NCBI GenBank assembly: GCA_934662525.1
Contig: CAKUKJ010000023.1
Span: 1 to 13,147 of the forward strand
Source of the DNA: an uncultured Coriobacteriales bacterium
GTDB lineage: Bacteria > Actinomycetota > Coriobacteriia > Coriobacteriales > UMGS124
DNA length: 13,147 bases
Direction of reading: 5' to 3'
The number at the start of each line of letters is the position of its first letter. Position 1 is the stretch's first letter. The position numbers and the translations under genes are program-made. The notes beneath the pieces were generated by a model, which saw only the letters and a program-made list of their open reading frames with translations, had not been told where the DNA came from and ran no database searches. Positions 1 to 8,540 of this stretch are shown here, piece by piece.

Positions 1-1
1 G

Positions 2-1414
2 CTGGTCTTCGACCTCCCCGTGCACGGAGACTCCCGGGGCTGGTTCAAGGAGAACTGGCAGCGAGCGAAGCAGATGAACGTCGGCCTGCCCGACCTGGGC
101 CCGGTGCAGAACAACATAAGCTTCAACGCCGAGCGGGGCGTCACCCGCGGCGTCCACGCCGAGCCCTGGGACAAGTACGTGTCCGTGGCCACGGGAAGCG
201 TCTTTGGCGCGTGGGTGGACCTTCGCCCGGGCGAGTCCTTCGGGCAGGTGTACACCTGCGTCGTGGACCCCTCCAAGGCCGTCTACGTGCCCCGGGGCGT
301 TGGCAACGCCTTCCAGGCCCTGGAGGCCGGCACGGCCTACACATACCTGGTGAACGCCCACTGGTCCGCTGAGCTGAAGAAGACCTACACCTTCGTCAAC
401 CTCGCCGACCCCGCCCTGGGAATCGAGTGGCCCATACCGCTCGACCAGGCCGTGGTCTCCGAGGCGGACAGGCACCATCCCTACCTCAAGGACGTCGTCC
501 CCATGGCGCCCAGGCGCACCCTCGTGACCGGCGCCAACGGCCAGCTGGGCCGCGCGGTGCGCAGGCTCGTCGAGGAGCGCGGCCTCTCCGACTGCTTCGA
601 CTTCACCGACCGCGCCGAGTTCGACTTCTCCGACGAGTCCCAATACGGCAAGATCGATTGGTCCCTCTACGGCGCCGTCATCAACTGCGGCGCCTACACC
701 GCCGTCGACGCCGCCGAGACCCCGGAGGGCCGCCGCGCCGCCTGGGCCGCCAACGCCCAGGGCCCGGCGCTGCTCGCGAGGGTTTGCGCGGAGCATGGCA
801 TAACGCTCGTCCATATCTCCAGCGATTACGTGTTCGACGGGACTGAAGAGGAACATTCCGAGGCCGAGCCCTTCAGCCCGCTGGGTGTCTACGGCCAGAC
901 CAAGGCCGCCGGCGACCTCGCCGTGGCGAACTGCCCCAGGCACTTCATCGTGCGCTCCGGCTGGGTCGTCGGTGAGGGGAGGAACTTCGTCAGGACCATG
1001 GCGACCCTGTCCGACCGCTGCGCCGACCCCGACGACGGCCTGAACCAGGTCAAGGTCGTCGACGACCAGCTCGGCCGCCTGACCTTCGCGCGTGACATGG
1101 CCGAGGGCATCCTCTGGCTGCTCGGCTATCGCGAGGGCGACCGCGAGCCGAGTGAGCCATGCGCATACGGCACCTACAACCTCACCGGCTCCGGCAAAAT
1201 CGCCTCCTGGGCCGAAATCGCCGTGAGGGTGTTCGAGCTTCGCAACGGCAACGTTGATGTCGTTGAGTGTGTGTCGACTGTCGATTATTACGCTGGCATG
1301 AGGGGGTCTGTCGCCCCTAGGCCGCGCAATTCCGCGCTCGACCTCTCTAAGATTGAGGCCACAGGCTTCGTGTTGCGCGATTGGGAGGAAGAACTGAAGG
1401 AGCATATGGAGTAG
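2..1414 (+). CDS. Fused dTDP-4-dehydrorhamnose 3,5-epimerase / dTDP-4-dehydrorhamnose reductase (RmlC-RmlD), 5' partial
   Basis: Makes dTDP-L-rhamnose from dTDP-4-keto-6-deoxyglucose: the first half is an RmlC cupin epimerase, the second an RmlD NADPH-dependent reductase. The reading frame is open to the window edge and already reads as RmlC from position 2 (LVFDLPVHGDSRGWF), so the true start lies upstream. Numbering from position 2, RmlC signs are GDSRGWF, the catalytic-type His in RGVH (residue 52), the YVPRGVGNAFQ strand and the LADPALGIEWP close. The RmlD half starts about residue 168 (an ATG at 503), with the Rossmann loop GANGQLG (177-183), the SSDYVFDGT segment, the YxxxK pair (Y297, K301) and the usual RPRNSALDLSKI tail. 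RmlC-RmlD fusions are known in some Actinobacteria such as bifidobacteria. Base composition is high-GC, unlike the next three genes. The call is secure; only the N-terminus is missing. Confidence 0.93.
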   Translation: MVFDLPVHGDSRGWFKENWQRAKQMNVGLPDLGPVQNNISFNAERGVTRGVHAEPWDKYVSVATGSVFGAWVDLRPGESFGQVYTCVVDPSKAVYVPRGVGNAFQALEAGTAYTYLVNAHWSAELKKTYTFVNLADPALGIEWPIPLDQAVVSEADRHHPYLKDVVPMAPRRTLVTGANGQLGRAVRRLVEERGLSDCFDFTDRAEFDFSDESQYGKIDWSLYGAVINCGAYTAVDAAETPEGRRAAWAANAQGPALLARVCAEHGITLVHISSDYVFDGTEEEHSEAEPFSPLGVYGQTKAAGDLAVANCPRHFIVRSGWVVGEGRNFVRTMATLSDRCADPDDGLNQVKVVDDQLGRLTFARDMAEGILWLLGYREGDREPSEPCAYGTYNLTGSGKIASWAEIAVRVFELRNGNVDVVECVSTVDYYAGMRGSVAPRPRNSALDLSKIEATGFVLRDWEEELKEHME

Positions 1415-1471
1415 TATGAAGGTTCCGATGCCGCCATATCCTGACTCTCTAATCAGTGTGATGAGGCTGAG

Positions 1472-2635
1472 ATGCTCCCATATTATCTAGCCGCGTTCTT
1501 GATGACGTCCATTGCATGCGTGGATGTCTCCATGAGAGATGTCAAAAACAGCGCTCACATAGCGCTCAAAGTAGCCATTGTGCTCCTTGTTTCGCTCATG
1601 GCCGCCATGCGGGCCAACACTATTGGCACCGACCTTGGCGTCTATGGCTTGTATTCATATCTGGCAGCTCGACATACCTCCTTTTTAAGCTTCTTCAATG
1701 AGTCCATTTATGCGTCGTGGGCACCTATTTTCAAGGCGGTCACATGGATTTGTGCCCAAGTTTTCCATGATGTGGTTGGATACCTGTTTGTCCTGCAGCT
1801 ACTCACTATCGCTCCTGTGGTTTGGGCCTGTAGTAAGAGCTGCCCTCGCAGCTATCCAATTGCGATTGCAATCTACATGGTGCTCTTTCTTCCGATTAGC
1901 TTTAATCTGATGCGTCAGTCCATCGCGTCGGCCTTTCTGCTGCTCGCCTATTCGTTCCTCCAGGGGGGCTCCCGAAAAGGATTTCTCCTGTTCACCATAG
2001 TCGCTGTTGGTTTTCACTCTGCGGCGGTTATCGGTGTTCTCGTGTACCCGCTGTATCTGATTGGCTCCGACAGGCTAAAGATTCAGATTTCTTTGAAATA
2101 TGTTCTAGCCGTAATTGGAATATTGGCATGTGTGGGCGCTGTAATAGTTCTCTGTGCGCCTCAACTCGTTCGCGATCTTTTGGGACATTATGCCGCATAT
2201 TTTGACGCCTCGCTCATTAACCGTTCCGGTGGTAGGAGGGCAACGGCGGAAATATTCTTGTCCTATGTCATCATGGCAGTTTTCCTATACAGGATTCATT
2301 GTCAACAGAAAAGCCTGCCTGTCGAGAAGCATCTTTTTGAAGGCAATGACGCGGCAAATGCATGCGAAATTCAGCGTGTAAAACCTATCATGCTCATTGT
2401 GGCGGTTGGAGTGCTTCTTTGGGGATTAAGCCTGATTTCATTCTGGCTCTATAGGATTGGTTTGTATTTTCTTTTCTACATACTTCTGTCAGTCCCGCTT
2501 TCAGTCGAATCGATTGCAAGTCCTGCGGCGAAGAGGCTCTTTCTTGGCGTCTTTTTTGTCTTGCTGCTGCTGTGTTCGGCCGATTACTTCTTGATTCAGA
2601 ATTCGCATGAGGTGGTTCCTTATGTCCTACGATAA
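1472..2635 (+). CDS. EpsG-family polysaccharide polymerase (Wzy-type membrane protein)
   Basis: Predicted multi-pass membrane protein of 387 residues, probably the polymerase that joins flipped lipid-linked repeat units at the outer face of the membrane. It has many hydrophobic segments from residue 1 onwards, and EpsG-like landmarks: R47 followed by GTD (52-54) and Y58, the FNLMRQSIA motif (R148, Q149) in a membrane helix, and the FHSAA motif (H182). These match the EpsG/Wzy pattern of a conserved RQ helix and a downstream FH. The ATG at 1472 has a weak GAGG just upstream (1463-1466) and lies 57 bases after the rhamnose gene. The sequence is clearly AT-richer than the preceding gene. The 3' end overlaps the next gene by 14 bases. 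Sequence variability in this class prevents predicting the linkage made. Confidence 0.82.
   Translation: MLPYYLAAFLMTSIACVDVSMRDVKNSAHIALKVAIVLLVSLMAAMRANTIGTDLGVYGLYSYLAARHTSFLSFFNESIYASWAPIFKAVTWICAQVFHDVVGYLFVLQLLTIAPVVWACSKSCPRSYPIAIAIYMVLFLPISFNLMRQSIASAFLLLAYSFLQGGSRKGFLLFTIVAVGFHSAAVIGVLVYPLYLIGSDRLKIQISLKYVLAVIGILACVGAVIVLCAPQLVRDLLGHYAAYFDASLINRSGGRRATAEIFLSYVIMAVFLYRIHCQQKSLPVEKHLFEGNDAANACEIQRVKPIMLIVAVGVLLWGLSLISFWLYRIGLYFLFYILLSVPLSVESIASPAAKRLFLGVFFVLLLLCSADYFLIQNSHEVVPYVLR
2609..2615 (+). promoter_or_regulatory. Ribosome binding site choosing the start of the glycosyltransferase
   Basis: GAGGTGG lies 6 bases before the ATG at 2622. An in-frame ATG also exists at 2607, but it would place this site inside the coding region and has no comparable site of its own, so 2622 is preferred. 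Confidence 0.6.
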
Positions 2636-3662
2636 GATTGCGCTGGGGAAACAAGGCGCTGCCCTCGAGTCGCAGGCTGACCCCCTGGTCAGCATCTGTG
2701 TGACGACTTTCAATCATGCAGCGTATATTCGAGAAGCGATGGATAGTTTCCTGAATCAAATAGCCTCGTTTGAATATGAGATGCTGGTGCATGATGATGC
2801 GTCGACGGATGGAACAACTGAAATCCTAAAAGAATATGCATCTAAGTATCCCAAGACCGTAAGGCTTTTTCTAGAAAAAGAAAACCAATGGGGCAAAGGT
2901 ACTTATAAAGGGGGATATAACCGTGGCCTGCTTGTCCCTAATGCTCGTGGCAAATACGTTGCCTTTTGCGAGGGAGACGATTGCTGGCTAGACCCGCATA
3001 AACTTCAGAAGCAAGTTGAGTATTTGGATGGGCATCCAGACGTTGTGTGGTCTTGCCATGCCGCAAAAGTTGTGGATGGCAAGACGGGAGAAGAAATTGC
3101 GACGATGGGAATGGGTGATATTGAGCACGACTTGAGCCAAGAGGAGATAATCGCACACTGGAATGTTCCAACTGCCAGCTGGATGTATCGGACTGGCCTG
3201 TTGGCCGGCCTTGCTGATGAGTGGGCATTCGATATGCCGGCGAGTGATTTTCCCAGCGTTCTCTACGGGTCTCTCCTTGGGAAGGTTCACTATAGTCCGG
3301 ATAAAATGTCGCTCTACAGATATCAAACCCCCGGATCCTATACCTCAAGAACTACCTCTGGTAAGGCCCAGCTTGGAAATTGCTATCGATGGCTCGACAT
3401 GTATTCGGCTATCGATCAAGCGACCGCCAACAGGTGGCACGAGCAGTTTTTGCTCGCGTCGCGAGCGTATTTGCGAAATGTGCTTGTCTTGGATGACCAA
3501 ACACATCTTACAAATTTTGCTCGTGAGGGGCTCGCTTCGTTATGCGCCGCTGATAAATTGAAGATTTTTGTACGCCGTAGCCTGAGGAAGTTTGGGTTCG
3601 ATCTCGTTCCTATCGGATTTGGCCGTGATGCCGCACATCGCTTCGTCAAGGTGGAGCAATAA
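2622..3662 (+). CDS. Family 2 glycosyltransferase (GT-A fold)
   Basis: Cytoplasmic transferase of 346 residues that adds one sugar to the growing lipid-linked repeat unit from a nucleotide-sugar donor. The GT-A nucleotide-binding domain fills the first half: PLVSICVTTFNHAAYI near the N-terminus, DDAS with D58-D59, and EGDD (D119-D120) as the metal/donor-binding DxD equivalent, followed by WLDPHKLQKQ. There are no membrane segments. The C-terminal half is helical and less conserved, so donor and acceptor cannot be read from sequence. The start is set by a strong ribosome binding site (2609-2615), giving a 14-base overlap with the polymerase gene and probable translational coupling. It is the only glycosyltransferase here, so the priming and other transferases must lie upstream of the window or elsewhere. 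Confidence 0.9.
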   Translation: MSYDKIALGKQGAALESQADPLVSICVTTFNHAAYIREAMDSFLNQIASFEYEMLVHDDASTDGTTEILKEYASKYPKTVRLFLEKENQWGKGTYKGGYNRGLLVPNARGKYVAFCEGDDCWLDPHKLQKQVEYLDGHPDVVWSCHAAKVVDGKTGEEIATMGMGDIEHDLSQEEIIAHWNVPTASWMYRTGLLAGLADEWAFDMPASDFPSVLYGSLLGKVHYSPDKMSLYRYQTPGSYTSRTTSGKAQLGNCYRWLDMYSAIDQATANRWHEQFLLASRAYLRNVLVLDDQTHLTNFAREGLASLCAADKLKIFVRRSLRKFGFDLVPIGFGRDAAHRFVKVEQ

Positions 3663-3664
3663 GA

Positions 3665-5143
3665 ATGGCTGGGTGTTCGTTGGAGGAGGGCAACCTAAAA
3701 AGCAGAACTGTCTCATCTCTTGCATGGAAGTTGCTGGAAAGGGGTGGGAACTCTCTCGTTCAACTGGTTGTCCAGATCGTTATGGCGCGGTTGTTGGCGC
3801 CGGAGGAATTCGGCGCGCTGGCAATCATACTGGTCTTTGTAAATCTGGGGAATGTGATTGTCCAATCAGGTCTGAACACCGCGCTCGTCCAGGCACAAGA
3901 GGTTGATGAGACTGACTACTCGACGGTGTTCTGGCTGAGTTTTGGAACCTCCCTCGTGCTATTTGCTATCGTGTTCGTAAGCGCGCCTGCAATCGCGGTC
4001 TTCTATGAGATGCCGGACATCATCTGGCCTTTGCGGACATTGGGCCTCCTCCTTTTGGTGACGGCATTCAATTCCGTGCAAGTGGCAATCGTCCAAAGAG
4101 AGCTGCGCCTTCGCAAGGTCTTTATTGCCACACTAGTCTCTGTCTTTGTTTCTGGAACTGTTGGAATTGCTGCAGCCCTTGTTGGTATGGGGTTGTGGGC
4201 ATTGGTATTGCAGCAAATTGTTTACCAGGCGTTGAATTGCTTTGTCCTGTGGTTGCAGGTCAGGTGGGTTCCTTGCCTTGTGTTCGATGGGGCTAAGGCC
4301 TACAGGCACTTTGTCTATGGGTGGAAGCTTCTCGTCTCCGGCCTGCTCGACCAGGGCTATCAATCCTTGTCTGATTTGATTATCGGCAAGCAATTCAGTA
4401 CAGAAAGCCTCGGTCTCGTATCTCAGGGCAAAAAGTATCCGCAAGCGGTAGGGAGCATGTTGGATGGCGCAATACAGCCAGTCATGCTTTCTGCCGTTTC
4501 GCGCGTTCAAGATGACGTAGCTTATGTGAAGCGCCTCGTCCGGAGGGCATTGAAAACTTCGACCTTTTTGATCGTGCCTTCGATGACGCTGTTTGCTGTG
4601 GTTGCCGAGCCTACTGTCAGAATTCTGCTGGGCGACAAGTGGCTCTCCTGCGTGCCGTTTCTACAGATGTACTGCTTCGTATATGCCCTGCTTCCCATTC
4701 ACACCACAAATCTGCAAGCATTGAACGGGATGGGTCGAAGCGACTTGTTCTTGAGACTCGAGCTGATTAAAAAAGCCTACGGAGTTTGCGCGATTCTGAT
4801 TGCAGCTTTCGTTTTTCGGGATGTTTATGCGATGGTCGCCATGTACATGATAACGGGTGTCATCTCGACGTTTGTGAATGCTTGGCCCAATAAGCAGGTC
4901 ATCGGGTATTCATATGGAGAGCAGGTGCGCGATATCGCCCCGGCATTCCTTCTGTCCTTGGTGGCAGGCGGCGTCGCGCTTCTTTGCGGTTTACTCGTCG
5001 ATACGCCCATACTAAGAATCCTTATCGAGGTTGCAGCTATGTCGCTGACATATTTAGGGTTGGCGCGCCTATTTCGCGTAGAGACGTTGGGATACCTGCT
5101 GATGACGGCGAGGGAGGCACTCGACTCACGTAAACAGCGATAG
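3665..5143 (+). CDS. Wzx-type polysaccharide flippase (MOP superfamily, WzxC/RfbX-like)
   Basis: Integral membrane protein of 492 residues, expected to move the undecaprenyl-linked repeat unit across the membrane for the polymerase at 1472. The N-terminal segment SSLAWKLLERGGNSLVQLV, then ARLLAPEEFGALAII and LVQAQEVDETDYSTVFW, are typical of the WzxC-like branch of the MOP exporters. About a dozen or more hydrophobic helices continue to the C-terminus (for example around 80-105, 115-130, 155-180 and 420-470). The ATG begins 2 bases after the glycosyltransferase stop, with GGAG at 3653-3656 serving as ribosome binding site. It is the last gene of the AT-richer block. A teichuronic-acid or exopolysaccharide role cannot be distinguished from capsule. 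Confidence 0.9.
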   Translation: MAGCSLEEGNLKSRTVSSLAWKLLERGGNSLVQLVVQIVMARLLAPEEFGALAIILVFVNLGNVIVQSGLNTALVQAQEVDETDYSTVFWLSFGTSLVLFAIVFVSAPAIAVFYEMPDIIWPLRTLGLLLLVTAFNSVQVAIVQRELRLRKVFIATLVSVFVSGTVGIAAALVGMGLWALVLQQIVYQALNCFVLWLQVRWVPCLVFDGAKAYRHFVYGWKLLVSGLLDQGYQSLSDLIIGKQFSTESLGLVSQGKKYPQAVGSMLDGAIQPVMLSAVSRVQDDVAYVKRLVRRALKTSTFLIVPSMTLFAVVAEPTVRILLGDKWLSCVPFLQMYCFVYALLPIHTTNLQALNGMGRSDLFLRLELIKKAYGVCAILIAAFVFRDVYAMVAMYMITGVISTFVNAWPNKQVIGYSYGEQVRDIAPAFLLSLVAGGVALLCGLLVDTPILRILIEVAAMSLTYLGLARLFRVETLGYLLMTAREALDSRKQR

Positions 5144-5203
5144 AATGAGTGCTCACGGCCTAGTGCTGTCTCGTTGTGCTTTGGTAGCCAAGACCATTCC
5201 GAT

Positions 5204-5211
5204 GGGAAAGG
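5204..5211 (+). promoter_or_regulatory. Ribosome binding site setting the aminotransferase start
   Basis: GGGAAAGG precedes the ATG at 5219 by 7 bases. The frame is also open back to a TTG at 5174, but homologous proteins begin at about this ATG, and the extra 15 residues have no recognisable content. The rest of the 5144-5218 gap holds no clear promoter or terminator. Confidence 0.55.
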
Positions 5212-5218
5212 TAACGAT

Positions 5219-6349
5219 ATGTCCGACCGCATTCTGGTAACCCGCTCCTCCATGCCGACGTTGGAAGAGTATGTTGAGGAGATAGCTCCGCTTTGGGAGA
5301 GCCACTGGCTCACCAACATGGGCGTGGAGCACAAAAAGCTCGAGGCGGCGTTGAAGGAACGCTTGGGAGTACCTAACCTGGCCCTGTTCACCAACGGGCA
5401 CAACGCTCTTGAATGCATTTTGGAGGCCATGGCCCTGCCCCAAGGTGGCGAGGTCATCACCACGCCGTTCACGTTCGCATCCACAACGCATGCCATAGTG
5501 CGTAAAGGGCTGACCCCGGTGTTCGCCGATGTGCGGCCGGGCGACCTGACGCTGGATCCCGAGTCAATCGAGAAGATGATAACCCCGCGCACGTGCGCAA
5601 TTGTGCCCGTGCATGTCTATGGCGACCTGTGCGATGTGGATGCTATTCAGGAGATTGCCGACAGGCATGGCCTGAAGGTCGTCTACGATGCCGCTCACGC
5701 GTTCGGTGTGGAGCGCCGCATGCCCGATGGTTCCTGGCGCTCCGCCGCGTCTTTCGGCGATGCGGCCATGCTTTCCTTCCATGCGACCAAGGTGTTCAAC
5801 ACGATTGAGGGCGGCTGCGTCTGCTTCAAGGACGCAGGGCTCTACGATACGCTCAACCATTGGAAGAACTTCGGCATCACCGGCCCGGAAGACGTCGTCT
5901 ACGTGGGTGGCAACGCCAAGATGAACGAGTTCTGCGCTGCCATGGGCGTGTGCAACCTGAGGCATCTGGACGTCGAGATAGCCAAGCGGAAGAAGGTCGC
6001 CGAGTGCTACTGGGAGCGTCTGGAGGGCGCATCGGGCGTAACGGTGTTCAAGCCGGGCGAGGGTGTAAAGCACAATTACGCCTACCTGCCCGTCTTGTTT
6101 GACCCCGAGGTATTCGGTGCTACGCGTGACGACGTGTTCGATGCGCTCGATGCCGTCAGCGTCGGTGCCCGCAAGTATTTCTACCCGCTGGTGAGCGACT
6201 TTGCTTGCTACCGCAGCGTCTACTCCTCCGACCGAACCCCCGTGGCGAAGAGGGCGGCGTCGCAGGTGCTGACACTGCCCATGTATGCCGACCTTGCGCT
6301 CGCCGATGTCGACCGTATCTGCGATACCGTGCTGGGGTGCGGTCGATGA
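5219..6349 (+). CDS. DegT/DnrJ/EryC1/StrS sugar aminotransferase, VioA/FdtB-like
   Basis: PLP enzyme of 376 residues that most likely transfers an amino group from L-glutamate to a keto sugar nucleotide. It is a full-length fold-type-I protein: substrate loop near the N-terminus (SHWLTNMG), TNGHNALE phosphate-cup region, TTPFTFASTTHAI, the PLP-ring aspartate in DAAHAFG (D157, H160), and the Schiff-base lysine in SFHATKVFNTIEGG (K191). The wording of these motifs is closest, from memory, to VioA and FdtB, which act on dTDP-4-keto- or 3-keto-6-deoxyhexoses. The former is also the substrate of RmlC, encoded at 2-1414, so an amino-6-deoxyhexose branch from the rhamnose route is plausible. GC rises again relative to the flippase gene. 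It overlaps the next gene by 4 bases (ATGA). The exact sugar is inferred. Confidence 0.9.
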   Translation: MSDRILVTRSSMPTLEEYVEEIAPLWESHWLTNMGVEHKKLEAALKERLGVPNLALFTNGHNALECILEAMALPQGGEVITTPFTFASTTHAIVRKGLTPVFADVRPGDLTLDPESIEKMITPRTCAIVPVHVYGDLCDVDAIQEIADRHGLKVVYDAAHAFGVERRMPDGSWRSAASFGDAAMLSFHATKVFNTIEGGCVCFKDAGLYDTLNHWKNFGITGPEDVVYVGGNAKMNEFCAAMGVCNLRHLDVEIAKRKKVAECYWERLEGASGVTVFKPGEGVKHNYAYLPVLFDPEVFGATRDDVFDALDAVSVGARKYFYPLVSDFACYRSVYSSDRTPVAKRAASQVLTLPMYADLALADVDRICDTVLGCGR

Positions 6350-7578
6350 GCGGTTCCCAAAGGTCTATTCTCATGCTGGGGGGTTCGCGCCAGCAGGTGG
6401 TGGCGATAGAGAAGGCAAAGGAGTTGGGTTTCCGCACTGTGCTGTGCGACTACCTGCCCGATAATCCCGGTCAGTATGCTGCTGACGTGTTTTACCAGGA
6501 GAGCACGACCGATCGCGAGCGAATGCTGGAGATCGCACGGAAGGAAAATGTGAGCGGCGTGCTGGCGTATTCCAGCGATCCGGCCTCGCCCACAGCAGGC
6601 TATGTGGCTGAGGCCATGGGGCTTCCCACCAACCCTCTGAAAGCCATAGAGACCATGTCGGAGAAGCATCTGTTCCGCGCTTTCTTGAAGAAGGCCGGGC
6701 TTCCTTGCCCGCAGGCAGTGCCGTTTGCCAAGGATGCCTCGGCGGAGGAAGTGGGTGTGTTGACCCGGGGTTTTCACTTCCCGATTGTGGTGAAGCCCAC
6801 CGACTCGTCAGGCTCGAAGGGCGTCAGTGTTCTCGAAGACTTGTCGGGGCTTGACGCGGCTATCGCGCATGCCGGGAGTTTCTCTCGTAACGGCATGCTC
6901 ATCTGCGAGGAGTATATACGCAAGACCTTTCCGCACGTGATAGGGGGTGACATCTTCGTCGTTGACGGCGTGGTGCGTTTCTGGGGTTTGATGTCATGCC
7001 TGCGCGACGAGGGTTTGGGAGGGCTCGTCCCGGTCGGGGAAAAAACCCCTTCCGGGCTCTCTACCGGTGAGTGTGTCGCCGTGAAGGACGTCCTGCAGCG
7101 CCTTGTGGCTGCGCTGGGTGTGCGCTTCGGTGAGCTGAACGTGGAGGTCATCGTGGGCGAGGGCGGCGTGCCCTATGTCCTCGAGCTGGGCAGCCGCGCT
7201 GGAGGCAACATGATTCCCGTGCAGCTCTCCGACGCCAGCGGGGTAGACCTGGTGGCTGCCAATGTCTTGTGCGCCATGGGCGAGAACCCGGGTGACGTGG
7301 CATGGGACTCCGCCGAGTGCGCTGGCGCCTATGCCACGTATGTGCTGCATTCAGGCGTAGAAGGCGTGTTCAGAGGGGTGGAGAAATCCGAGGCGGTTAA
7401 ACCCCACGTATATCGTGAGGTCTTATACAAGGAGCCCGGTGAGGCTGTCGAGGCTTTTGACGGGGCCAACAAGGCGTTGGGCATCGAGTTTCTCAGATTT
7501 GCCGATGAGGCGGAGATGAATCCGATGCTTGAGGCCATATCGCGAGAGATGAGACCCGTGGTGGAGACTGCCCGATGA
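6346..7578 (+). CDS. ATP-grasp ligase (first copy)
   Basis: Predicted cytoplasmic carboxylate-amine/thiol ligase of 410 residues, activating a carboxylate as acyl phosphate with ATP. An N-terminal pre-ATP-grasp Rossmann-like domain begins ILMLGGSRQQVVAIEKAKELG. The ATP-grasp domain follows: VVKPTDSSGSKGV with K150 and a glycine-rich lid, the CEEYI adenine-contact segment, and the metal site LELGSRAGGN with E280 and N288, all intact. The C-terminal 100 residues form a further domain typical of biotin-carboxylase/PurK-like ligases. The ATG at 6346 overlaps the aminotransferase stop (ATGA); upstream in-frame starts lie inside that gene and are rejected. The substrates are not readable from sequence. 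The position between two aminotransferase-fold genes suggests it conjugates an amino acid or other acid to the aminotransferase product. Confidence 0.85.
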   Translation: MSGSQRSILMLGGSRQQVVAIEKAKELGFRTVLCDYLPDNPGQYAADVFYQESTTDRERMLEIARKENVSGVLAYSSDPASPTAGYVAEAMGLPTNPLKAIETMSEKHLFRAFLKKAGLPCPQAVPFAKDASAEEVGVLTRGFHFPIVVKPTDSSGSKGVSVLEDLSGLDAAIAHAGSFSRNGMLICEEYIRKTFPHVIGGDIFVVDGVVRFWGLMSCLRDEGLGGLVPVGEKTPSGLSTGECVAVKDVLQRLVAALGVRFGELNVEVIVGEGGVPYVLELGSRAGGNMIPVQLSDASGVDLVAANVLCAMGENPGDVAWDSAECAGAYATYVLHSGVEGVFRGVEKSEAVKPHVYREVLYKEPGEAVEAFDGANKALGIEFLRFADEAEMNPMLEAISREMRPVVETAR

Positions 7579-8540
7579 GGCGCGAGATAGGCGGTTATCT
7601 GGAGCTTGAGCGGTTCTCGGGCCCGATGCTGCACGAGGGCGACATCGCCCTCAACTGCGGAAGATCCTGCCTGGAGTACCTGATTGAGCTGCGCGGCATT
7701 CGGGTCATTTGGTTGCCCGATTTCCTATGCTCGTCTGTCTCAGGCCTTTGCCGCAAAGTTGGCGTCGAGGTCAAGGAATACCGGGTCAGTGCGGGCTTCA
7801 AACCTGCCTCCGACATCGAGGTCGGTAGAGGCGAGTGGCTCTACCTCGTAGATTATTACGGCCAGCTTACCAAAGCCGATGTAGAGTCAGCGCTGGGCGT
7901 TGCCGATGGTCGCCTGATAGTCGATGAGTCGCAAGGCTATTATCGCGAGCCTTGGGGTTATGCCGATACACTCTATACCTGCCGAAAATGGTTTGGTGTG
8001 GCGGACGGTGCCTTCTTGCACACGCACGACGGCGCACGCCTCGGTCGTGAGCTGCCACACTCGGAGTCCCATGACAGGATGGGCTTTGTGCTGGGGCGCT
8101 TTGAGCGTGCGGCGGGGGAATACTTCGCGGAGTCAAAGGCGAACAATGCCAGGTTTGCCGAAGAACCCATGGCCGACATGTCGGGATTGACGATGAACCT
8201 TCTGCATGCGTTTGACTATGAGGCCGCCAAGGTTCGCCGCTTGGCAAACTGGGAGGTTCTGAACGATGCGTTGGGGCCGAGGAACCGTCTTGCGCTTGCA
8301 AGGCCCGAGGTTCCGTTCATGTACCCTTATATGGCCTGTGATGCCGACGGTGTACGGGGGAGAATGGCCGCCGAGGGTGTATACATCCCGATGCTTTGGC
8401 CAAACGTGCCTGACGACCCCTGTGCTGGTTCTGATGCAGTTGCCTACTCAAAGAACATACTGCCCTTGCCTGTTGACCAGCGGTATGGGGCCGAGGACAT
8501 GAAGACCGTGTTGGAGGTGCTTACCCGATGCTTGGAGTAA
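7575..8540 (+). CDS. Short divergent aminotransferase-fold protein (DegT-like)
   Basis: 321 residues, shorter than the roughly 360-400 usual for DegT enzymes, and probably missed as an aminotransferase by simple inspection. The fold-type-I landmarks are in order: ALNCGRSCLEYLI matches the phosphate-cup start, VIWLPDFLCSSV the next strand-helix, LIVDESQGYY supplies a PLP-ring aspartate (D117) with Q120 in the stacking/hydrogen-bond position, and CRKWFGVADGAFL offers a lysine (K138) where the Schiff base belongs. The C-terminal half (after about 220) is a small domain ending PLPVDQRYG, as in sugar aminotransferases. It may be a true transaminase or dehydratase-like PLP enzyme on a second sugar or amino acid. 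It overlaps both neighbours (4 bases ATGA upstream, 13 bases downstream), so it belongs to the same translational unit. Confidence 0.7.
   Translation: MRREIGGYLELERFSGPMLHEGDIALNCGRSCLEYLIELRGIRVIWLPDFLCSSVSGLCRKVGVEVKEYRVSAGFKPASDIEVGRGEWLYLVDYYGQLTKADVESALGVADGRLIVDESQGYYREPWGYADTLYTCRKWFGVADGAFLHTHDGARLGRELPHSESHDRMGFVLGRFERAAGEYFAESKANNARFAEEPMADMSGLTMNLLHAFDYEAAKVRRLANWEVLNDALGPRNRLALARPEVPFMYPYMACDADGVRGRMAAEGVYIPMLWPNVPDDPCAGSDAVAYSKNILPLPVDQRYGAEDMKTVLEVLTRCLE

Noticed and set aside
4825..5592. Open frame of 255 codons on the - strand across the flippase/aminotransferase junction
   Set aside because: It spans the ends of two genuine + genes and has Ser/Arg-rich composition with no recognisable domain.
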